From Nitratifractor sp. (GTDB taxonomy: Bacteria > Campylobacterota > Campylobacteria > Campylobacterales > Sulfurovaceae), in NCBI GenBank assembly GCA_015488995.1, contig WFMQ01000075.1, positions 1 through 32,861 on the forward strand: 32,861 bases of DNA. The letters run 5' to 3'. The notes beneath the pieces were generated by a model, which had not been told where the DNA came from, ran no database searches, and was given only the letters and a program-made list of their open reading frames with translations. Position 1 is the stretch's first letter; each line of letters begins with the position of its first letter. A program made the translations under genes and the position numbers. Positions 9,683-17,682 of this stretch are shown here, in pieces.

Positions 9683-10333
9683 TTATTTGCTCGGCGCCTG
9701 ATCCGTACCAATCACGCAGGTCCATTCACCGATCAAAGTCTTATTGGTCACTTTATCATTGATATCCCCTTCTTCACACTTGTCACCACTCGTAGCCGTT
9801 CTCCCATAGCTCGCACACGTGGCCGTGTTGTCCTTGTCGATGTAAAAAATCAAGTCACCTTTGTAGTCATACTTTTTGGAAACTTCACTGATACTGTAAG
9901 AGTTGCACGAAAATGTGCTGGTGTTTTTAACGACAAGTAAATAATTTTTACTGGTGACATTATTGACATCCTTTGTCTCTTTGTCGTCTTTCTTCTTCAC
10001 CTGGGGGGCTTCATCCGATGCGAAGACGCATGCGCGGTCACCGTAGCCGGTACTTCCCTTAGCGATAAGATCATTCTCTTCGATGCATAAGCCACTTTTA
10101 CCATTGTAGTCATCGCATGTGACGGTGTTGGCATCCTCATGATACAGAAGATTTGTAAAACCAGCTTTCTCTTTGATCGTACCTATGGCCAGAAAACTAC
10201 ACGCCGTTGAGCTTAAATTGTGTGCTATGATATTCAGAGGCATCGCCACGATGTCCTTCTTGCTCGATTCACACCCCGTTACCATCAAAGCAACCCCAAT
10301 CAAACTGCTTACCATCAATGACTTTTTCATCAT
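9683..10333 (-). CDS. Predicted lipoprotein with duplicated four-cysteine module
   Basis: I do not recognise this family. The 216-residue product has a short basic start, a hydrophobic stretch and a lipobox ending VTGC at C21, so it is a predicted lipoprotein. The mature part is a tandem repeat. Copy 1 (about 40-112) has C45, C73, C83, C102; copy 2 (about 138-216) has C143, C173, C186, C206. The spacings are similar (28/10/19 and 30/13/20) and both copies end in a D-x-AP segment (DEAPQ and DQAPS). A Lys/Asp-rich linker (about 112-126) joins them. The even cysteine count suggests two disulfides per copy, which is inference. Two ATGs are adjacent (10333, 10330); AGGAG is better spaced for the second. 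An extended -10 lies upstream. The gene looks more AT-rich than its neighbours. Confidence 0.8.
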   Translation of the reverse strand: MMKKSLMVSSLIGVALMVTGCESSKKDIVAMPLNIIAHNLSSTACSFLAIGTIKEKAGFTNLLYHEDANTVTCDDYNGKSGLCIEENDLIAKGSTGYGDRACVFASDEAPQVKKKDDKETKDVNNVTSKNYLLVVKNTSTFSCNSYSISEVSKKYDYKGDLIFYIDKDNTATCASYGRTATSGDKCEEGDINDKVTNKTLIGEWTCVIGTDQAPSK

Positions 10334-10360
10334 TCACTCCTCATGTATAAGTATAAAGAT

Positions 10361-10369
10361 ATTGTAGCA
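10361..10369 (-). promoter_or_regulatory. Extended -10 promoter of the lipoprotein gene
   Basis: The minus strand reads TGCTACAAT, an extended -10 box about 28 bases upstream of the start codons. The predicted transcript start is near 10354. It is identical to the box upstream of icd. Confidence 0.55.
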
Positions 10370-10459
10370 CAAAATAAGTCTAAGTGCAAATTTTTTAAAT
10401 TAAATTTATTATAATGTGTAGTTAAAAATATCCTAAAGGTAAAAAGATTCAACGCTTTA

Positions 10460-10468
10460 TGCTATAAT
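10460..10468 (+). promoter_or_regulatory. rnpB: Extended -10 promoter of rnpB
   Basis: The sequence TGCTATAAT is a perfect extended -10 placed so that transcription would start at about 10475, where the P1 helix of RNase P RNA begins. No -35 is evident in the AT-rich upstream DNA. Confidence 0.75.
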
Positions 10469-10474
10469 CCCGTC

Positions 10475-10866
10475 CGAAGGCAGGTAGGTAGCAGCTGGCA
10501 GCATCATGCTGCGAGAGGAAAGTCCGGGCTGCATGCAAGGCAGGACTCCATCTAACGGATGGCCGGAGCGATCCGAGGGCACGTGCAACAGAGAGTAAAC
10601 CGCCTACTGAAAGGGTCAGACCCGCAACGATAACGCTGATGCATTATCGTTGAGGTCAGACCCTTTGGTGGGTAAGGGTGAAAGGGTGGGGTAAGAGCCC
10701 ACCGGTGGGGGTGGTAACATCCTCAGCCAGGTAAACCCTGTCCGCAGCAAGGGGCACCAGGTACAAGCCTTGCATTTTTTGTGTGTCCCGCTTGAGCGTG
10801 TCGGCAACGGCAAGCCTAGATAAATTGCTACCCACGACAGAACCCGGCTTATCGCCTGCCTTCCTC
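10475..10866 (+). ncRNA. rnpB: RNase P RNA (bacterial type A)
   Basis: This is the catalytic RNA of RNase P, which trims the 5' leaders of precursor tRNAs. The conserved blocks appear in order: GAGAGGAAAGTCCGGGCT near 10512, GTGCAACAGAGAGTAAACCG near 10583, GGTAAGGGTGAAAGGGTG near 10671, a GGTAACATC block, and ACAGAACCCGGCTTATCG near 10837. The P1 helix is clear, with 10476-10484 pairing perfectly with 10855-10863, and it fixes the ends to within a few bases. The P12 arm (10610-10666) is long, about 57 bases, with an outer 8-bp and an inner 8-bp helix. No classical terminator is visible downstream. The total of about 390 bases is normal for type A RNA. Confidence 0.96.
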
Positions 10867-10980
10867 TCCAAATTACAGCGAAGCCTCCCTTCAAAATAGC
10901 CGAGAGACACCACCAGACTGTAAGCTCAAATGCGATAAAATCAAAGACCTTTTATGACATCACACAAGGGACATCGCCCC

Positions 10981-13242
10981 ATGAAAAAAACCAAAGATTT
11001 TTTACGAACACGTGTCGAAGACGATCTCGCCTCGGGCAAATATGAGACGATCATCACCCGGTTTCCTCCCGAGCCCAACGGCTTCCCCCACATCGGGCAT
11101 GCCAAGTCGATCTACATCAACTTCGGAATTGCGCATGACTATAACGGTCGATGCAATCTGCGGATGGACGACACCAACCCTACCACCGAAGATCCCCGCT
11201 ATGTGGAGGCACTCAAGGATGCCGTGACGTGGCTGGGGTATCGGTGGGATGGCGACGTGCGGTACACCTCAGATTATTTTGACCGCTTGTATGACTATGC
11301 GGTTGAGCTTATTGGCATGGGCAAAGCCTACATCGACAGTGTGGATGAAGAGACGATGCGTCTCAATCGGGGGACGGTGACCGAGGCAGGCGTACGCAGT
11401 GCGTATGCCGAGCGATCCATCGTAGAAAACCTGGACCTGTTTGCGCGGATGAAAGCGGGAGAGTTTGCCGACGGAGAGCACGTGCTCCGCGCCCGGATCG
11501 ACATGGCTGCGGCCAACATGAAGATGCGCGATCCCCTCCTCTATCGTATCCGCAACGTCGCCCACTACCGGGCGGGGGATGCCTGGCATATCTATCCAAT
11601 GTATGATTTTGCCCATTGTCTCTCGGATTACATCGAAGGGGTGACTCACTCCATTTGCACACTGGAGTTTGAAAACAACCGAGACGTGTACGACTGGATC
11701 ATCGATGCACTCGGGCTGGAGCCGCCGCGCCCGTATCAGTATGAGTTTGCCCGGCTCAGTATCAACTACACCATCATGAGCAAACGGAAACTCCTTGAAC
11801 TGGTCGATACCCACAAAGTCAGTGGCTGGGACGACCCGCGCCTCCCCACCATCGCTGGTCTCCGCCGACGAGGGTACACGCCTGAGGCCGTGCGCAAATT
11901 TTGTGAGCAAATCGGCATCTCCAAGGCCAACTCCACCGTGGATGTCTCCCAGCTGGAGTTTGCCATCCGGGACGATCTCAACCCCAAAGTCCCCCGCGTG
12001 ATGTGCGTCCTCGATCCTCTCAAAGTCACGATCACCAACTACGAGGGCTCCGAAGAGATCGACGCACCGTATTATCCCCACGATGTCCCGAAAGAGGGAT
12101 CACGGAAGCTCCCTTTCTCTCGGGAGATTTACATCGATCGGGGCGATTTCTCCGAGCATCCCCCCCAAGGCTACTATCGTCTCACCCCCAATCAGCCGGT
12201 GCGTCTCAAGCACGCCTACATCATCACCTGCGATGAAGTGATCCACGACGCATCCGGGAACATCACCGAAATCAAAGCCCACTACCATCCCGACTCCCGC
12301 AGCGGAGCCGACACCAGTGGCATCCGGGTCAAGAGCGCGATTCAGTGGGTCGATGCTATCGCATCCCGCCCCATCGAAGTGCGCCTCTACGACCGCCTCT
12401 ATGCTTCAGAAGTGCCACAAAGTATGGACGATCTCAATCCCGATTCTCTCCGTGTCATCAGCGGAGCACTGATCGAACCCGCCGTCATTGCCGAGAAACC
12501 AGATGTGCGTTTCCAATTTGAGCGGGAGGGGTATTTCTACCGTGATCCGATCGATTCCATGGATACAAAACCGATCTTCAATCGCATCGTCACCCTCAAA
12601 GACTCGTGGAGCAAAAAGCGACAAACCCCAACCCAACCGTCAAAGCCTCAGCCGAAAAAGGAGCAAGTCGATGGGGAGGTCACCCCTATGAATCGTGAGG
12701 AGGAAGCACGCTTCAATCACTACACCGATTCGCTGGGTCTCGGAAGCGAAGTGGCCAATACGTTGGCGCGGGACAGTAAGCTGGCTTCGTTTTTCGAGAC
12801 CGCACTTGGTGAAGTGGTGGCCGCAACCGAACGGGCCAAGATCACGGCCAATATCGTCGCCAACGACGTCGCCCGCCATATCAAGCTCTCCGAAGGTGCC
12901 CCCCTCCTCTTGACACCGACTCACGTCGCCCAATTGGCTCGGATGGTCGAAGAGGCGACCATTTCAAGTAAGATTGCCAAAGAGATCTTTGAGGTGATGG
13001 CTGCCCAGGGGCGCGACCCAGAGCAGATCGTCGCGGAAAAGGGGCTGAGGCAGATCAGCGACCCAGCCGAAATCATCCCCATCATCGATGCGGTGATCGC
13101 TGCCCATCCAGACAATCTCGCCAAATACCACGGCGGCAACACCCGCCTGCTCGGATTCTTTGTCGGACAGGTGCTCAAAGCCACCGGAGGCAAAGCCAAC
13201 CCAAAAGTGGTCAACCAACTTGTCCAGGAGAGATTGGGATGA
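10981..13242 (+). CDS. glnS: Glutaminyl-tRNA synthetase with C-terminal YqeY domain
   Basis: GlnRS charges tRNA-Gln with glutamine. The 753-residue product is much longer than the E. coli enzyme (about 554). The class I catalytic core has FPPEPNGFPHIGHAKS (HIGH at 37-40) and the KMSKS-type loop MSKRK at 266-270, followed by the two anticodon-binding beta-barrels. A Pro/Gln/Lys-rich linker (about 543-575) leads to a helical YqeY/GatB-tail-like domain (about 576-753), a tRNA-binding extension also known from Deinococcus GlnRS. I chose the ATG at 10981 because the frame then starts with the family-like MKKTKDFLRT and AAGGGA lies upstream. An ATG at 10954 adds nine residues but would lie almost on top of the likely transcript start. 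The stop overlaps the next gene as ATGA. Confidence 0.95.
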   Translation: MKKTKDFLRTRVEDDLASGKYETIITRFPPEPNGFPHIGHAKSIYINFGIAHDYNGRCNLRMDDTNPTTEDPRYVEALKDAVTWLGYRWDGDVRYTSDYFDRLYDYAVELIGMGKAYIDSVDEETMRLNRGTVTEAGVRSAYAERSIVENLDLFARMKAGEFADGEHVLRARIDMAAANMKMRDPLLYRIRNVAHYRAGDAWHIYPMYDFAHCLSDYIEGVTHSICTLEFENNRDVYDWIIDALGLEPPRPYQYEFARLSINYTIMSKRKLLELVDTHKVSGWDDPRLPTIAGLRRRGYTPEAVRKFCEQIGISKANSTVDVSQLEFAIRDDLNPKVPRVMCVLDPLKVTITNYEGSEEIDAPYYPHDVPKEGSRKLPFSREIYIDRGDFSEHPPQGYYRLTPNQPVRLKHAYIITCDEVIHDASGNITEIKAHYHPDSRSGADTSGIRVKSAIQWVDAIASRPIEVRLYDRLYASEVPQSMDDLNPDSLRVISGALIEPAVIAEKPDVRFQFEREGYFYRDPIDSMDTKPIFNRIVTLKDSWSKKRQTPTQPSKPQPKKEQVDGEVTPMNREEEARFNHYTDSLGLGSEVANTLARDSKLASFFETALGEVVAATERAKITANIVANDVARHIKLSEGAPLLLTPTHVAQLARMVEEATISSKIAKEIFEVMAAQGRDPEQIVAEKGLRQISDPAEIIPIIDAVIAAHPDNLAKYHGGNTRLLGFFVGQVLKATGGKANPKVVNQLVQERLG

Positions 13243-15767
13243 AACGGTGGATTACCGTCGCATTGTCACTCCTGATTTTGGTTCTGCTGCTTACAGTCGG
13301 TGCACTGATCTATCTCTACAGTGATGCCGGCAATACACGTCTCCGCACCTATCTCGAGCAAGAGATACAGAGGCAAACCCACCTCCCCATCACCTTCAAC
13401 CGATTCAGGCTCACCCGTGGGCATCTCTATTTTGTGGCGGTGATGGGACGAGAGGCTTCACTGGGATTTGACGGCAGCTTTGATCTGTTCCACCGTCGAC
13501 TCGATGGACGCTACCTCCTCAAAGCTTCGCACGCCCGCTATCAGACGTACACCCTCCGCCAAGCCAACATCTCCGGGGAGGTGCACGGGACGATCGACAA
13601 TCTCAGGTTGCAGGGGAAGGGGACACTTCTCGATGCCCCCACTTCGTTTCGACTCAAGATTCGGGAGCGCATCCCACAGGACATCATCGTCCAGCTGCGC
13701 AAACTCCCTCTCGATGAGCTGATGAGATTGGGGGGGCAGCCTCCCCTGATACAGGGACAACTCAATGTCGATGTCGTCTTGCCCGCGATTGGGAAAAAAG
13801 GGAGCCACAGACGTGCCATTCTGTCATTGTCTGGAGCCCATTTTGATGCCGCGATGATTCGCAAACTCTATGGCTACACTCTCCCCAAAGACAAGACAGC
13901 TCTCCAAGGCAAGATCGAAGCACACCTCAACGGGATGCAACTCACCTTTGATGGAGACATCATCAGTACCTTGCTCACCATCCACCTCAACAACGGACAA
14001 GCCAACATCGAAGAGAAGAGTGCTGCATGCGATGCACGTATCGAGGCAACCGAGCTCTCCCCCGTGACGCAAGACTGGCTGCACGGTCCTTTCAAGCTGG
14101 TCGGCTCGGTGAAGCATGACGAATTGGGGACACAACTCCAGCTCCAGACGCACTCCCTCGGGGGCACCATCCAAGCTGATTATGCCCAAACACTCTCGGT
14201 GACGCTCAAAGATGTCACTCTGGGGCGTCTGTTTCATCTCGTGGGGCAACCCCAATATGGGCACGGGAAGCTCGGCGGCACCCTCCGCCTGACCCAGTTT
14301 CAACCGCAGTCAGGTCAGTACCGTCTCAAGATCACCGATGGGAAGATAGACACCAAGCTGCTCAATCAGCAGATGGGAACTTCCCTGCCCCCGCGTGCCA
14401 TCTTTACCCTCAATTCACGTGGCACATACACCAAAGGGGTTCTCAGTGCTGCGGCGTCCCTCCGCTCCAATCTCATCCATGCCGACATGGACAAGATCCG
14501 CTTCACCGCTGCCGACAAGACCTTATCCACCCACTACCGCGTCCGCATCCCCAATCCTCTCCTCTTGGCCGGCAAACGCGGGAAAGGGGTGCCGGTTCGT
14601 ATCGAGGGTACCGCAATACGGGGGAAAAGTCTGCAGGTCAAAGGGGATACCTTTGGTCTGGGGAAACGTCTCTCCTTTGACTACGGAGACAACCGTTTGT
14701 CGGTCCTTGCCAATGGGGTGATACTTGAGAGACTTCTATCAAGCTTTGGCCTGCCGACATACGTCTCGGGCAAGGTGGATGCTCTGGTTGACTTGACCTC
14801 TCTGTATCCTATCGAGGGGAGACTCTCACTCGATGCCCCTCAGTTGACCACCCACCCCGATGCGCTCAAACGCATCATGGGCACCCCGCTCAACACCGCA
14901 TTCGGTGTCACACTCAACGCCGAAGCCAAGCGGGGGATTCTCTACGGTATGGGGAGGATTCAGAGTCCCTTCATGAGACTCACCTTCCCCAAAATGTCCT
15001 GGGATGTGCAGCACACGGTGCTCAAATCGCCGTTTAAGCTTATCCTCCCTAATTTGGCAAAACTACAACCCTTAATCGGCACAAAACTTTCAGGGAAGCT
15101 TGTCACCGATGGCTCAATCTACTCCGGGAAAGAGATTGATCTCAAAGGCGCTACCTCGTCACTGGGGGGATCTTTGACCTATCGGATGCGCGGCACACAG
15201 GTCAATGCCGCGCTCAAAAATGTCTCACTCCCCAAGCTGTTGCGGATGATCGATCAGCCGGATCCAATGCGTGGCACCATCCATGGCACCATCGCATACA
15301 ACACCTTTAGCCGTCGGGGAGATGTCCGCACGACCCTCGACCGCTTTCAGTTCAAACCCAGCAAACTCACCTCTGCGGTCAAAGTGGTACTCCGAAAGGA
15401 CCTCACACAGGTGATCTATGACCACACCTCCATCGATGCCGACATCCATGGCGATGCGATCGCTTACCGACTCAAAGCCAACGGTGGACGCAGTGATTTT
15501 GCGATTCGGGATGGCAAGCTCAACACAAAAGCCCAGACCAACAAGGCCAGCTTCGGACTCAGAGTGGATAGTGTCGATGTCATCGGTACAATCCGAGGGG
15601 CGATACGCACCCCCAAGATCACCGTACTTCCCGGAAAATTGCTCCGCAATCGTATCAAGAAAAAAGTGATCCAGAAAGTAGCCCCCACACTGAAAAAAGT
15701 ACTCAAGAAACAGATCGGAAGTTCTGCTGCGGGCGCTTTGATCAAAAAAATACCGAAACTCTTCTAA
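13239..15767 (+). CDS. AsmA/TamB-like membrane-anchored repeat protein
   Basis: The product is 842 residues with one N-terminal membrane helix (about 5-27) and a long beta-rich remainder expected in the periplasm. This architecture fits AsmA-like proteins, which are thought to carry phospholipids from the inner to the outer membrane along a beta-groove. Internal repeats are visible. A block of about 70 residues ending in L-x-x-L(L/M)-x-x-x-G/D-x-P-x(4)-G occurs four times, starting near residues 110, 284, 450 and 614, for example LDELMRLGGQP, LGRLFHLVGQP, LERLLSSFGLP and LPKLLRMIDQP. A second shorter motif recurs near 194, 363 and 528. The C-terminus is strongly basic. AGGAG at 13226-13230 and an ATGA overlap couple it to glnS. 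The family call is by architecture and pattern, not a confirmed domain hit. Confidence 0.7.
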   Translation: MKRWITVALSLLILVLLLTVGALIYLYSDAGNTRLRTYLEQEIQRQTHLPITFNRFRLTRGHLYFVAVMGREASLGFDGSFDLFHRRLDGRYLLKASHARYQTYTLRQANISGEVHGTIDNLRLQGKGTLLDAPTSFRLKIRERIPQDIIVQLRKLPLDELMRLGGQPPLIQGQLNVDVVLPAIGKKGSHRRAILSLSGAHFDAAMIRKLYGYTLPKDKTALQGKIEAHLNGMQLTFDGDIISTLLTIHLNNGQANIEEKSAACDARIEATELSPVTQDWLHGPFKLVGSVKHDELGTQLQLQTHSLGGTIQADYAQTLSVTLKDVTLGRLFHLVGQPQYGHGKLGGTLRLTQFQPQSGQYRLKITDGKIDTKLLNQQMGTSLPPRAIFTLNSRGTYTKGVLSAAASLRSNLIHADMDKIRFTAADKTLSTHYRVRIPNPLLLAGKRGKGVPVRIEGTAIRGKSLQVKGDTFGLGKRLSFDYGDNRLSVLANGVILERLLSSFGLPTYVSGKVDALVDLTSLYPIEGRLSLDAPQLTTHPDALKRIMGTPLNTAFGVTLNAEAKRGILYGMGRIQSPFMRLTFPKMSWDVQHTVLKSPFKLILPNLAKLQPLIGTKLSGKLVTDGSIYSGKEIDLKGATSSLGGSLTYRMRGTQVNAALKNVSLPKLLRMIDQPDPMRGTIHGTIAYNTFSRRGDVRTTLDRFQFKPSKLTSAVKVVLRKDLTQVIYDHTSIDADIHGDAIAYRLKANGGRSDFAIRDGKLNTKAQTNKASFGLRVDSVDVIGTIRGAIRTPKITVLPGKLLRNRIKKKVIQKVAPTLKKVLKKQIGSSAAGALIKKIPKLF

Positions 15768-15778
15768 AGGATACCCCC

Positions 15779-16033
15779 ATGACCGCCATCGAAAAACTCA
15801 AAAATCTCCTCTCCCACGAAATCCTTCCCGACCTCGAGGGGGCAATCGATGAAATGTTCGCCATGGTCGAGCGCGACAAGACCATCTCCTTGGCCGACCG
15901 TGAAGAGCTTGAAGAGCTACAAGAGATGCATGCAGAGTGTCGAGAGATCCTCATCGAAATCGAGGCCAAAGAGCTCGAAGAGGGTGAAGCGGAAGAGTTG
16001 CTATTGGAGCTGATTGACGCAAAATCCGAATAG
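15779..16033 (+). CDS. Small acidic helical protein, function unknown
   Basis: This 84-residue product is not a family I can name. It is very rich in Glu and Leu, carries about three times as many acidic as basic residues, and should be almost entirely alpha-helical. A predicted coiled-coil-like stretch from residue 38 onward contains EELEELQEMHAECREILIE and a tail EGEAEELLLELIDAKSE. There is one cysteine and no signal or membrane segment. A TAAAGG site formed by the end of the upstream gene is eight bases from the ATG, and the gap to the AsmA-like gene is 11 bases, so it is probably the last gene of the glnS operon. A small regulatory or scaffold role is possible but unsupported. Confidence 0.75.
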   Translation: MTAIEKLKNLLSHEILPDLEGAIDEMFAMVERDKTISLADREELEELQEMHAECREILIEIEAKELEEGEAEELLLELIDAKSE

Positions 16034-16060
16034 AAGCACCTTAAAAAATTCATATTTTTT

Positions 16061-16198
16061 GCCCGATACAACCACGACGATCATCGTAAGGGCGATCCGT
16101 GTGATACCCCCATGTCCATCGGTGAGGGAAAGATCAAACACGATGCCATCTGGGATGGATTAAAAGGGTTGGTGTTATCGATAAGAATTGACGTTTAA
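16061..16198 (+). pseudogene. Probable transposase remnant (IS4/IS1634-like)
   Basis: No intact gene fills the 215 bases between the small acidic gene and fumB. One frame reads ...DTPMSIGEGKIKHD AIWDGLKGLVLS... and then stops at 16196. The KIKxxxxWDGLKG pattern resembles a conserved segment of IS4/IS1634-type DDE transposases from memory of those families. No start codon region, catalytic aspartates or terminal repeats survive, so at most this is a decayed fragment of about 46 codons. It could be chance. Confidence 0.4.
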
Positions 16199-16220
16199 AG
16201 GGTGCGCAATTGCGCCCCCT
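16199..16220. repeat. GC-rich palindrome, possible MITE end or terminator
   Basis: A perfect 12-bp palindrome GCGCAATTGCGC (16204-16215) is extended by AGGGT on the left and CCCCT on the right, which pair imperfectly. Similar GGGCGCAATTGCGCCC-type elements occur as dispersed repeats in other genomes. It lies just after the transposase-like fragment and 29 bases beyond the fumB stop, so it may also terminate the converging transcripts. Confidence 0.45.
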
Positions 16221-16248
16221 ACACGGTGAGGATCGTACCGGTCAGAGA

Positions 16249-16803
16249 TTACTTGACCTCATACTGCTCCCGACCCATCTGATAGAGATCGTTTCCATAG
16301 GTGTCGTTGATGACGGTGACGGGGAACTCTTCGACTTCGATGCGGCGGACGGCTTCGGGGCCGAGCTCTGGGTAGGCGATCACTTCGGCTGATTTGATCC
16401 GTTTGCCCAGCAAGGCACCGGCTCCACCGGTGGCACCAAAATAGATCCCATCGTACTCGATGCAGGCATCTTTGACGGCTTGGTTGCGCTTGCCTTTGCC
16501 GATCATCCCTTTGGAACCGTGGGCGAGCATGGTGGGAGAGTAACTGTCCATCCGATAGCTGGTCGTAGGGCCGGCACTGCCGATCGGATCCCCCGGCTTG
16601 GGCGGGGTGGGGCCGACGAAATAGATCACGCTTCCTTCGAGGTCGAAGGGGAGTGCTTCGCCTGCTTCGATCAAATCGACGAGACGTTTATGTGCGGCAT
16701 CACGTGCCGTAAAAAGAACACCGCTGAGGTAGACGACATCACCCGCTTTGAGTTGGCGGGTGTCTTCGCTGGTCAGGGGGGTTGTCAAATGATAGGTTGC
16801 CAT
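16249..16803 (-). CDS. fumB: Class I fumarate hydratase, beta subunit
   Basis: This is the small subunit of a two-subunit, iron-sulfur fumarase that hydrates fumarate to malate. It corresponds to the C-terminal domain of single-chain class I fumarases. The 184-residue product shows LTSEDTRQLKAGDVVYLSG at the start, GPTPPKPGDPIGSAGPTTSY in the middle, the segment MIGKGKRNQAV, and GATGGAGALLGKRIKSAEV near the end. AAGGAG five bases upstream supports the ATG at 16803. It follows the alpha-subunit gene by nine bases and is the last gene of the icd-mdh-fumA-fumB string. L-tartrate dehydratase has the same architecture, but the malate dehydrogenase neighbour favours fumarase. The symbol denotes the beta subunit, not E. 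coli FumB. Confidence 0.9.
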   Translation of the reverse strand: MATYHLTTPLTSEDTRQLKAGDVVYLSGVLFTARDAAHKRLVDLIEAGEALPFDLEGSVIYFVGPTPPKPGDPIGSAGPTTSYRMDSYSPTMLAHGSKGMIGKGKRNQAVKDACIEYDGIYFGATGGAGALLGKRIKSAEVIAYPELGPEAVRRIEVEEFPVTVINDTYGNDLYQMGREQYEVK

Positions 16804-16812
16804 GAGGACTCC

Positions 16813-17664
16813 TTAGAGGGTGATGTGCGCGTGGCGTGAGCTGTGGCACTGGATGTTGACCGAGACTGGCAGAGAGGCGATGTGGCAGGGGTTGGACTCG
16901 ATGTGGACAGCCATGGCGGTTTTGGTGCCGCCCATGCCCATCGCGCCGATCCCGAGATTGTTGATCTTCTCGAGGAGGGTCTGTTCCATCTCGTTGAGCT
17001 CTTCATCGGGGTTTTCGGTGCCGATATCACGGAAGAGGGCGTGCTTGGAGCTGATGACCGCTTTTTCAAATGTCCCGCCGATCCCCACGCCGACGACGAT
17101 GGGAGGGCAAGGGTTGCCCCCCGCGTCTGAGACCACCTCACGCACATACTCGATGATCCCTTCTTTGCCCGCAGCTGGGGGGAAGACCCGTGCACGGGAG
17201 ACGTTTTCGCTTCCGCCCCCTTTGGCGGCATACTCGATCTCGATCTTGTCACCGGCCACGAGGTCGAAGTGGATGATCGCTGGGAGGTTGTAGCCGATGG
17301 TGTCCTTGAGGTTGGCACGGCTAAAAGGCTCGCAAGTGCTGGCACGCAGATAGCCATCTTTGTACCCCTGCTCGGTGCCCATATTGATCGCATCGCGCAG
17401 GAGCCCCCCTTTGATCTTCACCTCTTCGCCAACACGGACGAAAAAGACCGCCAAGCCAGTATCTTGGCACAGAGGCCGCCCCTCGGTCTCCGCAATGTGA
17501 GCGTTTTCGAGGATCTGCTCAAGCACCGCTTTGGCTACCGGGGACTTTTCGGTCTTGGCCGACGTTCTGAGGGCATCGTACATGTCTTCAGGCAGATCGG
17601 TACTGCAATGGATGATCAAGTCACGGATGGTCTTGACCACGGTATCGAATTCTATTTCACGCAT
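16813..17664 (-). CDS. fumA: Class I fumarate hydratase, alpha subunit
   Basis: This is the large, [4Fe-4S]-binding subunit of the two-subunit fumarase of the TCA cycle. The 283-residue product carries the expected cysteines: C66 in RPLCQDTG, C186 in GGNPCPPIVVGVGIGG, and a C-terminal pair C260/C273 in SNPCHIAS and VNIQCHSSRHA, one of which is the third cluster ligand. AAGGAGAA precedes the ATG at 17664. It is 18 bases downstream of mdh and nine bases upstream of the beta subunit, giving an operon in which product and substrate (malate) are shared by adjacent enzymes. An L-tartrate dehydratase role cannot be excluded by sequence alone. Confidence 0.92.
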   Translation of the reverse strand: MREIEFDTVVKTIRDLIIHCSTDLPEDMYDALRTSAKTEKSPVAKAVLEQILENAHIAETEGRPLCQDTGLAVFFVRVGEEVKIKGGLLRDAINMGTEQGYKDGYLRASTCEPFSRANLKDTIGYNLPAIIHFDLVAGDKIEIEYAAKGGGSENVSRARVFPPAAGKEGIIEYVREVVSDAGGNPCPPIVVGVGIGGTFEKAVISSKHALFRDIGTENPDEELNEMEQTLLEKINNLGIGAMGMGGTKTAMAVHIESNPCHIASLPVSVNIQCHSSRHAHITL

Positions 17665-17682
17665 GGGTTCTCCTTGTTGGGG

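Noticed and set aside
10410-10415. Second TATAAT upstream of rnpB
   Set aside because: It lies in a very AT-rich stretch where such a match is expected by chance; the extended -10 at 10460 is correctly placed for the RNA 5' end.
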